In this document: in pieces, positions 14,960 through 21,693 of the stretch
How positions within the stretch are numbered: position 1 is the stretch's first letter
How the letters are laid out: each line of letters starts with the position of its first letter
Origin: a virus
DNA: 23,779 nucleotides
Reading direction: 5' to 3' (one strand)
IMG/VR virus record: IMGVR_UViG_3300009169_000100
Coordinates: 1-23,779 of that record
The notes under the pieces: model-generated
What the model saw: the letters and a program-made list of their open reading frames with translations, nothing else
What the model was told of the DNA's origin: nothing
Database searches by the model: none
Made by a program: the position numbers and the translations under genes

Positions 14960-15591
14960 CCGATACCTCCAACAGAACACTGTCAATTGGGGAAGTCATC
15001 TATGTCTTGTCAAACAAGACGCAGAAGGTTGTTCCTGCAATTGTCGTGGAAGAGGTTCTTGTCAAGAAACTTGACGGAAACCAGATTTCCTGGAAAGTGT
15101 CTGTTGGACCCCCCGGCAAGGAAAGAATCATTGACTCTAACCGTCTGGATGGAGTCATCTATCCAACGCTTGAAGAGATCAGAAACGAACTGCACAAGAG
15201 ACTTTCTGTATTCCTTGACGAAATGATTTCCGAGGCCGAAAAGAGAGTTGAGCATTGGTACGGGAAGCAAACGGCCCAGCATCGAGCCTCGCAAGGACTC
15301 TCTGAGGATCCAAACGACAAGATCGACCCAGAAAACCTAATTTCTGATATCGAGACGCCGCTACAACCAAGGGCGTCACGAGCACCAATGGCTCACAGAG
15401 ATCCATCCAGCAGCGTAAGAGAGGAACTTCGTCGAAGGGCGGAGATAATGGCTGATCCAAATCATCCAATTTCCATAGCTTCTCGTGCGGCACAGGATGA
15501 GCGTCCTCCTGGAGGAGGAGAAATGATCGTAGACTCCGAGGAAGTCATTATGCCAGATGGCAAAAGAGTGAGATTTAACGTAAAGGGCTGA
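14956..15591 (+). CDS. Unrecognised 211-aa protein upstream of the chaperonin gene
   Basis: The N-terminal 80 residues look like a small beta domain (IGEVIYVLSNKTQKVVPAIV, then ISWKVSVGPPGKERIID). A long charged helix follows (LEEIRNELHKRLSVFLDEMI...EHWYG), then a Pro/Ser/Arg-rich, probably disordered segment, and a short closing strand VIMPDGKRVRF. The ATG overlaps the previous stop. It ends 27 bases before groEL, so co-expression with the chaperonin is likely. Being a chaperonin substrate or partner is possible, but nothing in the sequence shows it. Confidence 0.75.
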   Translation: MTDTSNRTLSIGEVIYVLSNKTQKVVPAIVVEEVLVKKLDGNQISWKVSVGPPGKERIIDSNRLDGVIYPTLEEIRNELHKRLSVFLDEMISEAEKRVEHWYGKQTAQHRASQGLSEDPNDKIDPENLISDIETPLQPRASRAPMAHRDPSSSVREELRRRAEIMADPNHPISIASRAAQDERPPGGGEMIVDSEEVIMPDGKRVRFNVKG

Positions 15592-15618
15592 GGCTCAACT
15601 TTAGAAAGAGTTCATTAG

Positions 15619-17385
15619 ATGTCTACCAAGAATGTGCCTGGGGATGCACCAACTCAGCGTGTTGTTTTCTTTCCGAAAACACATGAAGAGCTTTTGAAGG
15701 GTGCGACCATCCTAGCGAATGCAGTTGCGAGTACCATGGGTCCCAGCGGGCACTCCGTTATCATTGACATGGAAGTAGGACCTCCTCAGATCACTAAGGA
15801 TGGTGTTACAGTTGCTCGGTCAATAAAGCTGAAGGATCGCCTTCAGTCAATGGGGGCAGAGCTCCTCAAGGAGGTTGCCTCCAAGACAAATGACGTAGCT
15901 GGGGATGGCACGACGACGGGGACGGTACTCGGACATGCTCTCTTAGCGGAGGGCGTCAAGATGATCTCCACAAATCGTTCGTCAATTGCCCTAAAGAAGG
16001 GAATGGAAATTGCAACCGCTCAGGTTGTTTCCTACCTCAAGAACAACTGTATCCCTCTTTCGTCCAGAGATGACATTGTTAACGTTGGGACCATATCTGC
16101 AAATGGTGATCGTTCCATTGGCGAACTGCTTGCAACTGCAATTGAGAAAGTTGGCAAGGATGGAATCATCACCATTGAACCGGCTAAGAGTGTGCAGACG
16201 ACCCTTGACATTGTTGAGGGTATGCAGGTTGATGGTGGGTATGTAAGCCCGTTCTTTGTAACCAACTCCGAGAAGGCTGTGTGTGAGCTTGATAATCCCT
16301 ACGTCCTTCTAACGCCTAACAAAATCTCTTCGATTCAAGACATTATTTCCATACTTGAGGGTGTTGCTAAGAACTCCAAGAGTCTTTTGATAATTGCAGA
16401 TGACGTGGAGGGCGATGCTCTTCACACCCTGATTGTGAATAAGACCAAGGGCGTAATCAAGGTTTGTGCGGTTAAGGCTCCATCCTATGGCGAGCACCGT
16501 GCGGACAGCCTATCGGATATTCAGACGCTCACTGGTGGGACGGTGTTCGGTGCCACAACGGATATTGCATTAAAGAATGCAACGGTTGAGCATCTAGGAC
16601 TGGCTAAGAAGGTCATTGTCGGTCGTGGAGCTACCACGATTATCGGTGTACCAGACCCAGAGAGAAAGAAGGCAGTTGGCGACCGAATAGCCTCTCTTAG
16701 GGCGCTTCTCGAAGATGGTTCGCAGGATGCTCTTCATGTTGACAAGACACGAAAGAGGCTTGCAAAGCTATCTGGCGGAATTGCCGTGATCAAGGTTGGT
16801 GGTGCTACTGAGGTGGAAATTCTTGAGAAGAAGGACCGTGTTGAAGACGCCGTAAATGCTACCATTGCCGCAACGCAGGAAGGAATCGTTCCTGGGGGTG
16901 GTGTTGCCCTGTTCTATGCTGCTCAATCCATCAAGGAGCAGTTGAAGTCTGGTGAGTATGGTATGCTGTATGAGCAAGATGTTGTTGCGGGTATAGAAAT
17001 GATCGCCAATGTCTGCGAAGCTCCGTTCAGAACTATAGTTGGAAATACTGGGGTTTCACCTGACGTTGTCGCCGAGAGACTCGTGCAGAACCACAAAGAT
17101 CATAAGGTCTTCTACATTGATGTAGGCAACGTCCAGCCAGAAGAGATGGCCTTGTATATTGAACAGGTCAAGAAAGAAATGGCCGCAAAGAAAGTCGTTT
17201 CTGATCCAAAGCAGGTACAGTTTCGTTTTGGCTACAATGCAGCTACTGGCAAATACCATGACCTTGTCACGGAGGGAATTATCGACCCCGTTAAGGTTAC
17301 ACGCTGTGCCCTGGAGCACGCCGTAAGCGTTATTGGCCTTGTCCTAACCTGCAACTCTGTCGTTGTTAATGAGGACGAAGAATGA
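15619..17385 (+). CDS. groL: Phage GroEL-family chaperonin with a portal-like insertion
   Basis: A 588-aa group I chaperonin. Visible signatures: TMGPSGHSVIID (39-50), VAGDGTTTGTVL (93-104; ATP phosphate loop), KVGGATEVEILEKK then RVEDA with the catalytic Asp410 (E. coli Asp398), PGGGVAL (425-431), and FGYNAATGKY (537-546; adenine pocket). The apical domain is present (VDGGYVSPFF, 204-213). Compared with E. coli GroEL (548 aa) it has about 45 extra residues (491-536) right before FGYNAAT, and it lacks the Gly-Gly-Met tail, ending NEDEE. The insertion resembles this phage's portal protein. It probably folds phage proteins such as the capsid protein, as GroEL with gp31 does for T4 gp23. No GroES gene is visible here, so it may use the host's or act alone. 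A start at the ATG at 15619, with AGAAAGAG upstream, fits. The next gene overlaps its stop. Confidence 0.97.
   Translation: MSTKNVPGDAPTQRVVFFPKTHEELLKGATILANAVASTMGPSGHSVIIDMEVGPPQITKDGVTVARSIKLKDRLQSMGAELLKEVASKTNDVAGDGTTTGTVLGHALLAEGVKMISTNRSSIALKKGMEIATAQVVSYLKNNCIPLSSRDDIVNVGTISANGDRSIGELLATAIEKVGKDGIITIEPAKSVQTTLDIVEGMQVDGGYVSPFFVTNSEKAVCELDNPYVLLTPNKISSIQDIISILEGVAKNSKSLLIIADDVEGDALHTLIVNKTKGVIKVCAVKAPSYGEHRADSLSDIQTLTGGTVFGATTDIALKNATVEHLGLAKKVIVGRGATTIIGVPDPERKKAVGDRIASLRALLEDGSQDALHVDKTRKRLAKLSGGIAVIKVGGATEVEILEKKDRVEDAVNATIAATQEGIVPGGGVALFYAAQSIKEQLKSGEYGMLYEQDVVAGIEMIANVCEAPFRTIVGNTGVSPDVVAERLVQNHKDHKVFYIDVGNVQPEEMALYIEQVKKEMAAKKVVSDPKQVQFRFGYNAATGKYHDLVTEGIIDPVKVTRCALEHAVSVIGLVLTCNSVVVNEDEE
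17089..17226 (+). other. Portal-like insertion in groEL
   Basis: Codons for residues about 491-536 of the chaperonin, absent from ordinary GroEL. VFYIDVGN (497-504; bases 17107-17130) is identical to portal residues 249-256. The next 23 residues align without gaps, with further matches at Pro507, Tyr513, Glu515, Val517-Lys518 and Val526-Val527, giving 15 of 31 identical. In codons, GTCTTCTACATTGA is shared exactly with the portal gene, and nearly all following differences in the motif are at third positions. The segment joins standard GroEL sequence on both sides (PDVVAERL before, FGYNAATGKY after). Confidence 0.85.
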
Positions 17386-17570
17386 GACCCGAACTTCTGC
17401 TTAAGAAGAAGCAACTCCGACTCCTAGAAGACGCCTGGCTGGTTAAACTAGCCATGCACCCCCGCTGCTGCACGTCAGCGACCGGCCTCTGTGTGGCCTG
17501 CCAAGACACCGTGCTTGACCTAAGGTATCTCCATCAGGAGATTCAAAAGATGAAAAGAGGCTCCAGATGA
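17382..17570 (+). CDS. Unrecognised 62-aa protein with a cysteine cluster
   Basis: The ATG overlaps the groEL stop, and the gene's own stop overlaps the next ATG, which supports translation. The N-terminus is basic and helical (LLLKKKQLRLLEDAWL). HPRCCTSATGLCVACQ (26-41) holds four cysteines and a histidine in a CC-x6-C-x2-C arrangement that could bind a zinc ion. The end is basic again. A small zinc-binding or nucleic-acid-binding protein is plausible, but no family is recognised. Confidence 0.65.
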   Translation: MRPELLLKKKQLRLLEDAWLVKLAMHPRCCTSATGLCVACQDTVLDLRYLHQEIQKMKRGSR

Positions 17571-17917
17571 AAGGCGATCGTGTACAAATCATTTCCAGCT
17601 TGATGTATGAAACCAAGGACGAGATACTCCACGTCTATGCTCCAATGCTAAATCCAGACGGAACTCCACAGATGACTTTTGAAGGTCATATTGTGGTAAA
17701 GTCTAATGGAGGCGTAAAGAGCGGAACAACCGGAGTCATCATGGGAGACCCAGTCAAGGTCAACCGTCTACAACTCCATCACATGCAGAATCAAAGTGCA
17801 ACCATCGGAGGAAATGACTTTGCCTTTGTTGTTCCGGTATTCCTAGACACTTACCAGCAGACCGGTTGGTTTCCAACCGATCATGTGCGTGTCGTCGGCG
17901 GCACCCGTCTTAGCTGA
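17567..17917 (+). CDS. Small beta-rich protein, SH3/KOW-like by pattern
   Basis: A 116-aa protein, last gene of the plus-strand operon that contains groEL, starting by an ATGA overlap. It opens MKGDRVQII, has alternating strand-like segments with glycine turns (SGTTGVIMGDPVKV), and ends TGWFPTDHVRVVGG. That arrangement resembles small SH3- or KOW-type barrels. Its position two genes after groEL invites comparison with a co-chaperonin such as T4 gp31, but I see no GroES mobile loop or the usual GroES core motifs. I treat that as unlikely. Its last 8 bases overlap the convergent dps gene. Confidence 0.7.
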   Translation: MKGDRVQIISSLMYETKDEILHVYAPMLNPDGTPQMTFEGHIVVKSNGGVKSGTTGVIMGDPVKVNRLQLHHMQNQSATIGGNDFAFVVPVFLDTYQQTGWFPTDHVRVVGGTRLS

Positions 17918-18422
17918 TTACTTCGCCAGCCATCCTCTGCTTCAGAAGATAAACAAAGCCTTCATGAGCATCGAGAATCCCTCCGAGAAGGTTCTCGATG
18001 CCTCTGGTCATAAGACCCTTGGACTCTAGAAGCTTCATGAGTTTTTCACCGGCTGTTATGAAGGATTTCTCGGCGAGAAGGCTACGTCGAACAAGATGAG
18101 TTGCAGAAGAGCCCTGCGCCATGCCCACGCCATCTTCTATGGCTATCAGAAACCTGGGCATGTTCGCCAGGGAGTGCTTTGAGTTGACCAATCTGGTGGA
18201 GCCAAGTCCAGCCACCTTTTCACCTACCAAATCAATCTCTCCTGCTGCTCCCTCGTATAGACGTTGAAAAAGCAAGTGATCAGAGAAGGCTGTAGGACCC
18301 GAAGCCTGCCAGTGGTGCTGGTGGTGCAAGAATTCCAAGGCCCGAAGAAGGTCAAGGAAAACTGCAAGTTCTGCAAACTGCTCGTCACCATAGGTTACAA
18401 ATAAGTCATCTATCTTTAGCAT
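17910..18422 (-). CDS. dps: Dps-family ferritin-like DNA-protection protein
   Basis: A 170-aa protein of Dps length. HHQHHWQASGPTAFSDH (33-49), LYEGAAGEIDLVGEKVAGLG (55-74) and a C-terminal helix with NLLGGILDAHEGFVYLLK match the Dps family. The four inter-subunit ferroxidase ligands are present with exactly the E. coli spacing: His37, His49 (+12), Asp64 (+15), Glu68 (+4), corresponding to E. coli His51, His63, Asp78 and Glu82. It should form a twelve-subunit shell that oxidises and stores iron using peroxide and may bind DNA. There is no long lysine-rich tail, so DNA binding is uncertain. It is a single minus-strand gene between two plus-strand blocks. AGGT lies unusually close to the ATG, so the start is somewhat uncertain. 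Confidence 0.85.
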   Translation of the reverse strand: MLKIDDLFVTYGDEQFAELAVFLDLLRALEFLHHQHHWQASGPTAFSDHLLFQRLYEGAAGEIDLVGEKVAGLGSTRLVNSKHSLANMPRFLIAIEDGVGMAQGSSATHLVRRSLLAEKSFITAGEKLMKLLESKGLMTRGIENLLGGILDAHEGFVYLLKQRMAGEVIS

Positions 18423-18482
18423 ACCTATAACTATTCAGACTGTCCACTAAGACAGGTACCTATCGAACCATATTTATTCACC
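18423..18482. promoter_or_regulatory. Divergent intergenic region between dps and the ART-like gene
   Basis: These 60 bases must hold the signals for two divergent genes. The AT-rich CATATTTATT lies 4-13 bases before the ATG at 18483, and TATAACTAT lies next to the dps start. On the minus strand the first reads AATAAATATG, loosely like a T4 late box. No Shine-Dalgarno precedes 18483. I cannot assign exact promoter elements. Confidence 0.3.
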
Positions 18483-19493
18483 ATGAGTGATCTCAAGACT
18501 TTAATTGGTTTGTTGCTCGAACAAGCAGCCAACAATCAATCCGTTCATTGGTACAATGTAAGCGTGCCACTACTAAAAACCCTGGATAAGAGTCCGTCTG
18601 CCAAAGCTGAAAGCTTCACCGTGTTTCTAACGAGCGATTCATTGAAAGTGGATTCGAGATGGAGACCGGAATTGAATCCTTATGAAACAGTCTACGTTAG
18701 TCTGTCGGATGAACAGATGCAAAGAATTTTGGCAGATACTCCTGGGAAATCAGTTCAGCGTCTCCCTTCAAAACCAGTAGATGTAAATGCACTTACTCCT
18801 AAAATGGATCTAAAATCCTTGGAGGTTGACCAGATAAAGCCAGGTCTGTCTAAGAAGGCTTTCTGGGAAAAGCCATCTGGGATAACGCCATTTGACTTTC
18901 TACAGCAGCGGGTCCAGCAGTGGACTAAAATTCTTGACGACAATAAACAGAGTCGCACGTCAAAGTTCCAGTCTCTACCAAAGGGTACCCTGTTTCATGC
19001 AACCGCTCAAAAATTAAAGGTCGGCGACATTATCAAACCATACTGGACAGAAGATAAATTGCAGGCTCGAGGCGCTGGAGGCATGGGATTTGATTATGGC
19101 TCTGCTGCTGAAGATATTCTAGAGAAAGGGCGGCCCAAGGACAAGCCCTCTAGACTTGGGTCAGTGTTTGCGTTTGAGACAGCCCAGGAAGCTTCCGAGT
19201 GGGGCTCGGGCAGGACGATTGTGGCCATAGCCCCCATGAGCAACAAGATCCACCGATGCGATATGAGAACGTTGGAGGCCATAGTGAGTACCTGGAGGGA
19301 TACAGCGGAAGCAGTGGGGCTAATTGATGAAAACGACCCAGACGCCAAAGAGGCTGAAGCAGCAATACAGCAGGATTCTGACGAGCGTGTCAAGCAGTTT
19401 GTCAGAAATTACTGGGCCGGGAAAGAAAATGGACCTAGACCTAGGTGGGAAATCCTCATAGGAGGTAATGCCAAGGTCATAATGGTTGAGTGA
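18483..19493 (+). CDS. Possible Arr-like ADP-ribosyltransferase with packaging-type N-terminus
   Basis: A 336-aa protein. The first 15 residues (MSDLKTLIGLLLEQA) form a short helix with LLE (Glu13), an (L/I)-x-E prohead-protease-type site. Residues 20-160 are unrecognised. The C-terminal part (about 165-336) resembles rifampin ADP-ribosyltransferases (Arr) and related ARTs: GTLFHATAQKLKVGDIIKP (168-186) fits the Arr FYHGT...L.VGD..P block with the NAD-binding His; RLGSVFAFETAQEASEWG (224-241) fits V(Y/F).T.....A..W; RTIVAIAP (244-251) fits the following RIY.VEP strand. It ends RWEILIGGNAKVI. T4 packages the ART Alt in its head and injects it, so this may be an analogous effector. The ART call rests on pattern only. 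No Shine-Dalgarno is visible. Confidence 0.7.
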   Translation: MSDLKTLIGLLLEQAANNQSVHWYNVSVPLLKTLDKSPSAKAESFTVFLTSDSLKVDSRWRPELNPYETVYVSLSDEQMQRILADTPGKSVQRLPSKPVDVNALTPKMDLKSLEVDQIKPGLSKKAFWEKPSGITPFDFLQQRVQQWTKILDDNKQSRTSKFQSLPKGTLFHATAQKLKVGDIIKPYWTEDKLQARGAGGMGFDYGSAAEDILEKGRPKDKPSRLGSVFAFETAQEASEWGSGRTIVAIAPMSNKIHRCDMRTLEAIVSTWRDTAEAVGLIDENDPDAKEAEAAIQQDSDERVKQFVRNYWAGKENGPRPRWEILIGGNAKVIMVE

Positions 19494-19535
19494 GCCTAAT
19501 TAGATTAGCAGTCAGATAACAGGGAGCCCAGTACA

Positions 19536-19979
19536 ATGACTTTTCAGTATCCACGTTCAGGTCCAAACAATGTTGCCGAGTATCAAGCCAGCGGTCTGCC
19601 CTGGGTCTCGTCCAGCACCAACGTTTCAGTAACGCCATGGAAGGTGTCATTCCCTTATGTGACGAGCAAGCTGTCATTTTTGGTCACCGGCTCCGGTGCC
19701 GTGAGAGTGGGGTTTTCTCAGAATGGAGTAGAGGGAACCAACTATCTGCTTCTTTCTGGCGGAACGGGATGGTCAACCTTTGAGCTTCGCTGCAAGGAAA
19801 TCTTTGTTAGAGCGGACTCGGGAGCCCAGAACGTTTCCATTGCTGCTGGTCTGACCATGATAGATGAAAAGGTCTTTCCGGTCCTGACTGGCTCAGCCAT
19901 CTACAATACTGGGTCAACAACATTTCACCTGGGTTATGGCGTGTCTGGCTCCCCTGGCTCCGGGACTGGCCTAGGCTGA
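19536..19979 (+). CDS. Beta-rich protein, virion or decoration candidate
   Basis: A 147-aa protein with GGGAG nine nt before the ATG. It is rich in Ser, Thr, Gly and Val with alternating strand pattern (SSSTNVSVTPWKVSFPYV, then KLSFLVTGSGAVRVGFSQNG and EIFVRADSGAQNVSIAAGL). This looks like a beta-sandwich of the kind common in phage decoration, baseplate or tail accessory proteins. The C-terminal 30 residues are Gly/Ser-rich and probably flexible. It follows the ART-like gene by 42 bases and faces a convergent gene whose stop is one base away. Exact virion location unknown. Confidence 0.7.
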   Translation: MTFQYPRSGPNNVAEYQASGLPWVSSSTNVSVTPWKVSFPYVTSKLSFLVTGSGAVRVGFSQNGVEGTNYLLLSGGTGWSTFELRCKEIFVRADSGAQNVSIAAGLTMIDEKVFPVLTGSAIYNTGSTTFHLGYGVSGSPGSGTGLG

Positions 19980-19980
19980 T

Positions 19981-20463
19981 TTACTTCCCCTTGTTCTTGT
20001 CGAACGTGTGGGAAAGGCTCTTACATACTCGGTAACTCTCTTCTAGGTGTCGTCTAAGAGCCTTGTTTCTTAGATGAGCCTGGTTGAGGGTTGTTGCTAT
20101 CAGCAGTGTCTCAGACCATGAGCTGTACAGCTCCACCAACTGAGCTACCGGTAGAGTCTGGTCCTCAATTAGCTTGAAGTCCTCTACTATGTGAGGGCAG
20201 ATGTAGTAGACGTTATCTGGCTCTGCCATCTCACCCTGCTTCGTGTCAGGAATGACCACCTTTTCCACTTTCTTCTCTTTTGTCTCGCTCTCAGTGGTAG
20301 GAGGTTGGGTGGCGGGAATTCTCTTTGCTCCAATAATCTCATCAACACCACGCAGCGTCTTCGCTATCTCCTGTACCTTAGCAAGGATTTCCTTCATTTC
20401 TTTTGGAGAGTATTCCATTGCGTTAAGGCCCTGCTGTTCTCTTGGTGGTGTAGAGGTGGTCAT
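19981..20463 (-). CDS. Unrecognised 160-aa protein
   Basis: Helical N-terminus (YSPKEMKEILAKVQEIAKTL), a charged Pro/Thr/Lys linker (about 50-80), then a helical C-terminal part with YYICPHIVEDFKLIEDQTL and a basic end (RNKALRRHLEESYRV). No motif recognised. No Shine-Dalgarno precedes the ATG at 20463. An internal ATG at 20418 (MEYSPKEMKE) has AGGG about ten bases upstream and may be the real start. The strong terminator upstream separates it from the IF-1 operon, so it probably has its own promoter. Confidence 0.65.
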   Translation of the reverse strand: MTTSTPPREQQGLNAMEYSPKEMKEILAKVQEIAKTLRGVDEIIGAKRIPATQPPTTESETKEKKVEKVVIPDTKQGEMAEPDNVYYICPHIVEDFKLIEDQTLPVAQLVELYSSWSETLLIATTLNQAHLRNKALRRHLEESYRVCKSLSHTFDKNKGK

Positions 20464-20488
20464 CGTGTAAGTATTGGATTTACAAATG

Positions 20489-20525
20489 AAAAAGGCTATG
20501 GCCGCAGAATGGCCATAGCCTTTTT
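20489..20525. terminator. Strong, symmetric Rho-independent terminator
   Basis: A perfect 15-bp stem (AAAAAGGCTATGGCC with GGCCATAGCCTTTTT) and a 7-base loop, with a T run on either strand. It lies just past the stop of the 70-aa gene and should end the leftward IF-1/RNA-ligase operon. By symmetry it can also stop rightward transcription coming from the ART-like gene side. Confidence 0.9.
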
Positions 20526-20545
20526 ATTGTCTTCTGTAGAAGCAG

Positions 20546-20758
20546 TTAGCGATCTTCCCCTCCAAAACCTAGGTCAATGATGAACACACCACGATCAGGT
20601 TCGGTAGAGGTTACGACATCGCCCAAGGAAGGAGTTGGCTGCCTAGGGGGCATGGGCAGTTCCAGTTGCAGTGGCTCGAGACTCTCTGCTGGCTTAGACT
20701 CTCTATTCTTTAGCCACTCCCAGAATTCGCCAACAGTCTTTGACGCTAATTTGTGCAT
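20546..20758 (-). CDS. Unrecognised 70-aa protein
   Basis: Start set at the ATG at 20758 (MHKLASKTVGEFWEWL), which has GGGGG six bases upstream. The longer frame up to 20914 would lie within the RNA-ligase gene. A helical N-terminus is followed by a Pro-rich middle (LELPMPPRQPTPSLGD) and a short VFIIDLGFGGEDR end. It is the last gene before the operon terminator. Function unknown. Confidence 0.6.
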   Translation of the reverse strand: MHKLASKTVGEFWEWLKNRESKPAESLEPLQLELPMPPRQPTPSLGDVVTSTEPDRGVFIIDLGFGGEDR

Positions 20759-20784
20759 ATGTTTCCCCCATATCCATAAGTAGC

Positions 20785-21408
20785 TCAGAGGATCTTCAAA
20801 AGATATGCGGCCCCTTTGCTTCCGTGCATCTCGGTTACGTCCTGAATCCACTTCCTGCTCTTGATTTTGTACATCACCGGTAGCCCCCAACGACCTGCCG
20901 CCGGGAGCTTGCATACAACGCCCTCACGGGTCATTCCTGGCATCGTTCCGTCCTGGACGGACGCCACCATCTCTTTGGTCACAGGGCCCGTATGGAGCAA
21001 CGTCGGGGCAGGAATCACGCCCACAAACAACTCAACAAAGTCCTTGGGAGGCAGATAGCCTTTCTTGTACACATCAACATCCAGAATGGAACAAGTAAGA
21101 GCTTCTCCCGCAACGTGCTGTCCCGCAAATGACCCTGGGCCATGAAGCTCAAAGAAGCATGTGCAGCTTTGAATGCCAGCCTTCTTGGCTATTTCCTTGA
21201 AGGGCTCGTTGTAGGAGCGAATCTGCTCAACTGCCGAGCCCAGCCAGTGATTCTCGTCAATCAACTGCTTCCTGGAGCCGAACTTTGCAAAACCGCTCTT
21301 AATGTTCCACTCGGCCCTAATGTTCGATCCATCAAGCTTATCGAACACAAAGACATCGCCGGGTAAACTGGACTGTGTCAGGACAGGAATTGACGGATAC
21401 TGTTTCAT
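20785..21408 (-). CDS. Small RNA ligase (nucleotidyl-lysine ligase family)
   Basis: A 207-aa protein with AGGGG six bases before the ATG. The nucleotidyltransferase motifs occur in order: motif I FDKLDGSNIRAEW, with Lys24 as the expected site of AMP attachment; motif III FFELHGPG (85-92); motif IV REGVVCK (161-167); and motif V YKIKSRKW (180-187). This fits the covalent nucleotidyltransferase superfamily, Rnl2/RNA-ligase-like, reduced to little more than the catalytic domain (T4 Rnl2 is 334 aa). It likely seals nicks or breaks in RNA, for instance host-cut tRNA; a DNA ligase or capping-type role is less likely. It sits in the operon with IF-1 and an RNA methyltransferase, which supports an RNA role. 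Confidence 0.88.
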   Translation of the reverse strand: MKQYPSIPVLTQSSLPGDVFVFDKLDGSNIRAEWNIKSGFAKFGSRKQLIDENHWLGSAVEQIRSYNEPFKEIAKKAGIQSCTCFFELHGPGSFAGQHVAGEALTCSILDVDVYKKGYLPPKDFVELFVGVIPAPTLLHTGPVTKEMVASVQDGTMPGMTREGVVCKLPAAGRWGLPVMYKIKSRKWIQDVTEMHGSKGAAYLLKIL

Positions 21409-21430
21409 TGTGAACCCCTGGATTCAGGCC

Positions 21431-21682
21431 TCAGAAGGTCATGTCGTCGGACACGCCGTTAGGAGCCCAAACATCGGCCACAACCCACCCGCTGTCATCG
21501 TGAAGGAACTCGGAAATAAGGGCGGCGTTTCTGTACGTTCCGTGAGTCATCAAATCCTTTTGGGAAAGCGACTCCTTGTGCTTGGCTAGATCCACTTCGT
21601 ATTCCTCAGAAGTGTTGTAATAGCAGGTCCAGATCACATTTCCCTTGCCGGGGAAAGACAGTTGTAGGCGATAGCGTTGCAT
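21431..21682 (-). CDS. Unrecognised 83-aa protein
   Basis: Begins MQRYRLQLSFPGKGNVIWTC, then an acidic/basic middle (EEYEVDLAKHKESL), and ends HDDSGWVVADVWAPNGV. The strand-like ends with a central helix suggest a small mixed fold. There is a purine-rich AGAAAAGAA but no clear ribosome site before the ATG. It lies in the IF-1 operon, 22 bases upstream of the RNA ligase start. No family recognised. Confidence 0.6.
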   Translation of the reverse strand: MQRYRLQLSFPGKGNVIWTCYYNTSEEYEVDLAKHKESLSQKDLMTHGTYRNAALISEFLHDDSGWVVADVWAPNGVSDDMTF

Positions 21683-21693
21683 TTCTTTTCTTT

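Noticed and set aside
17567-17917. GroES/gp31-type co-chaperonin
   Set aside because: The size and place fit, but no mobile loop or GroES core pattern is visible; the sequence looks more like a small SH3/KOW barrel.
20759-20914. Extended N-terminus of the 70-aa gene
   Set aside because: It would lie inside the RNA-ligase gene including its motif V region, and the internal ATG at 20758 has a good ribosome site.
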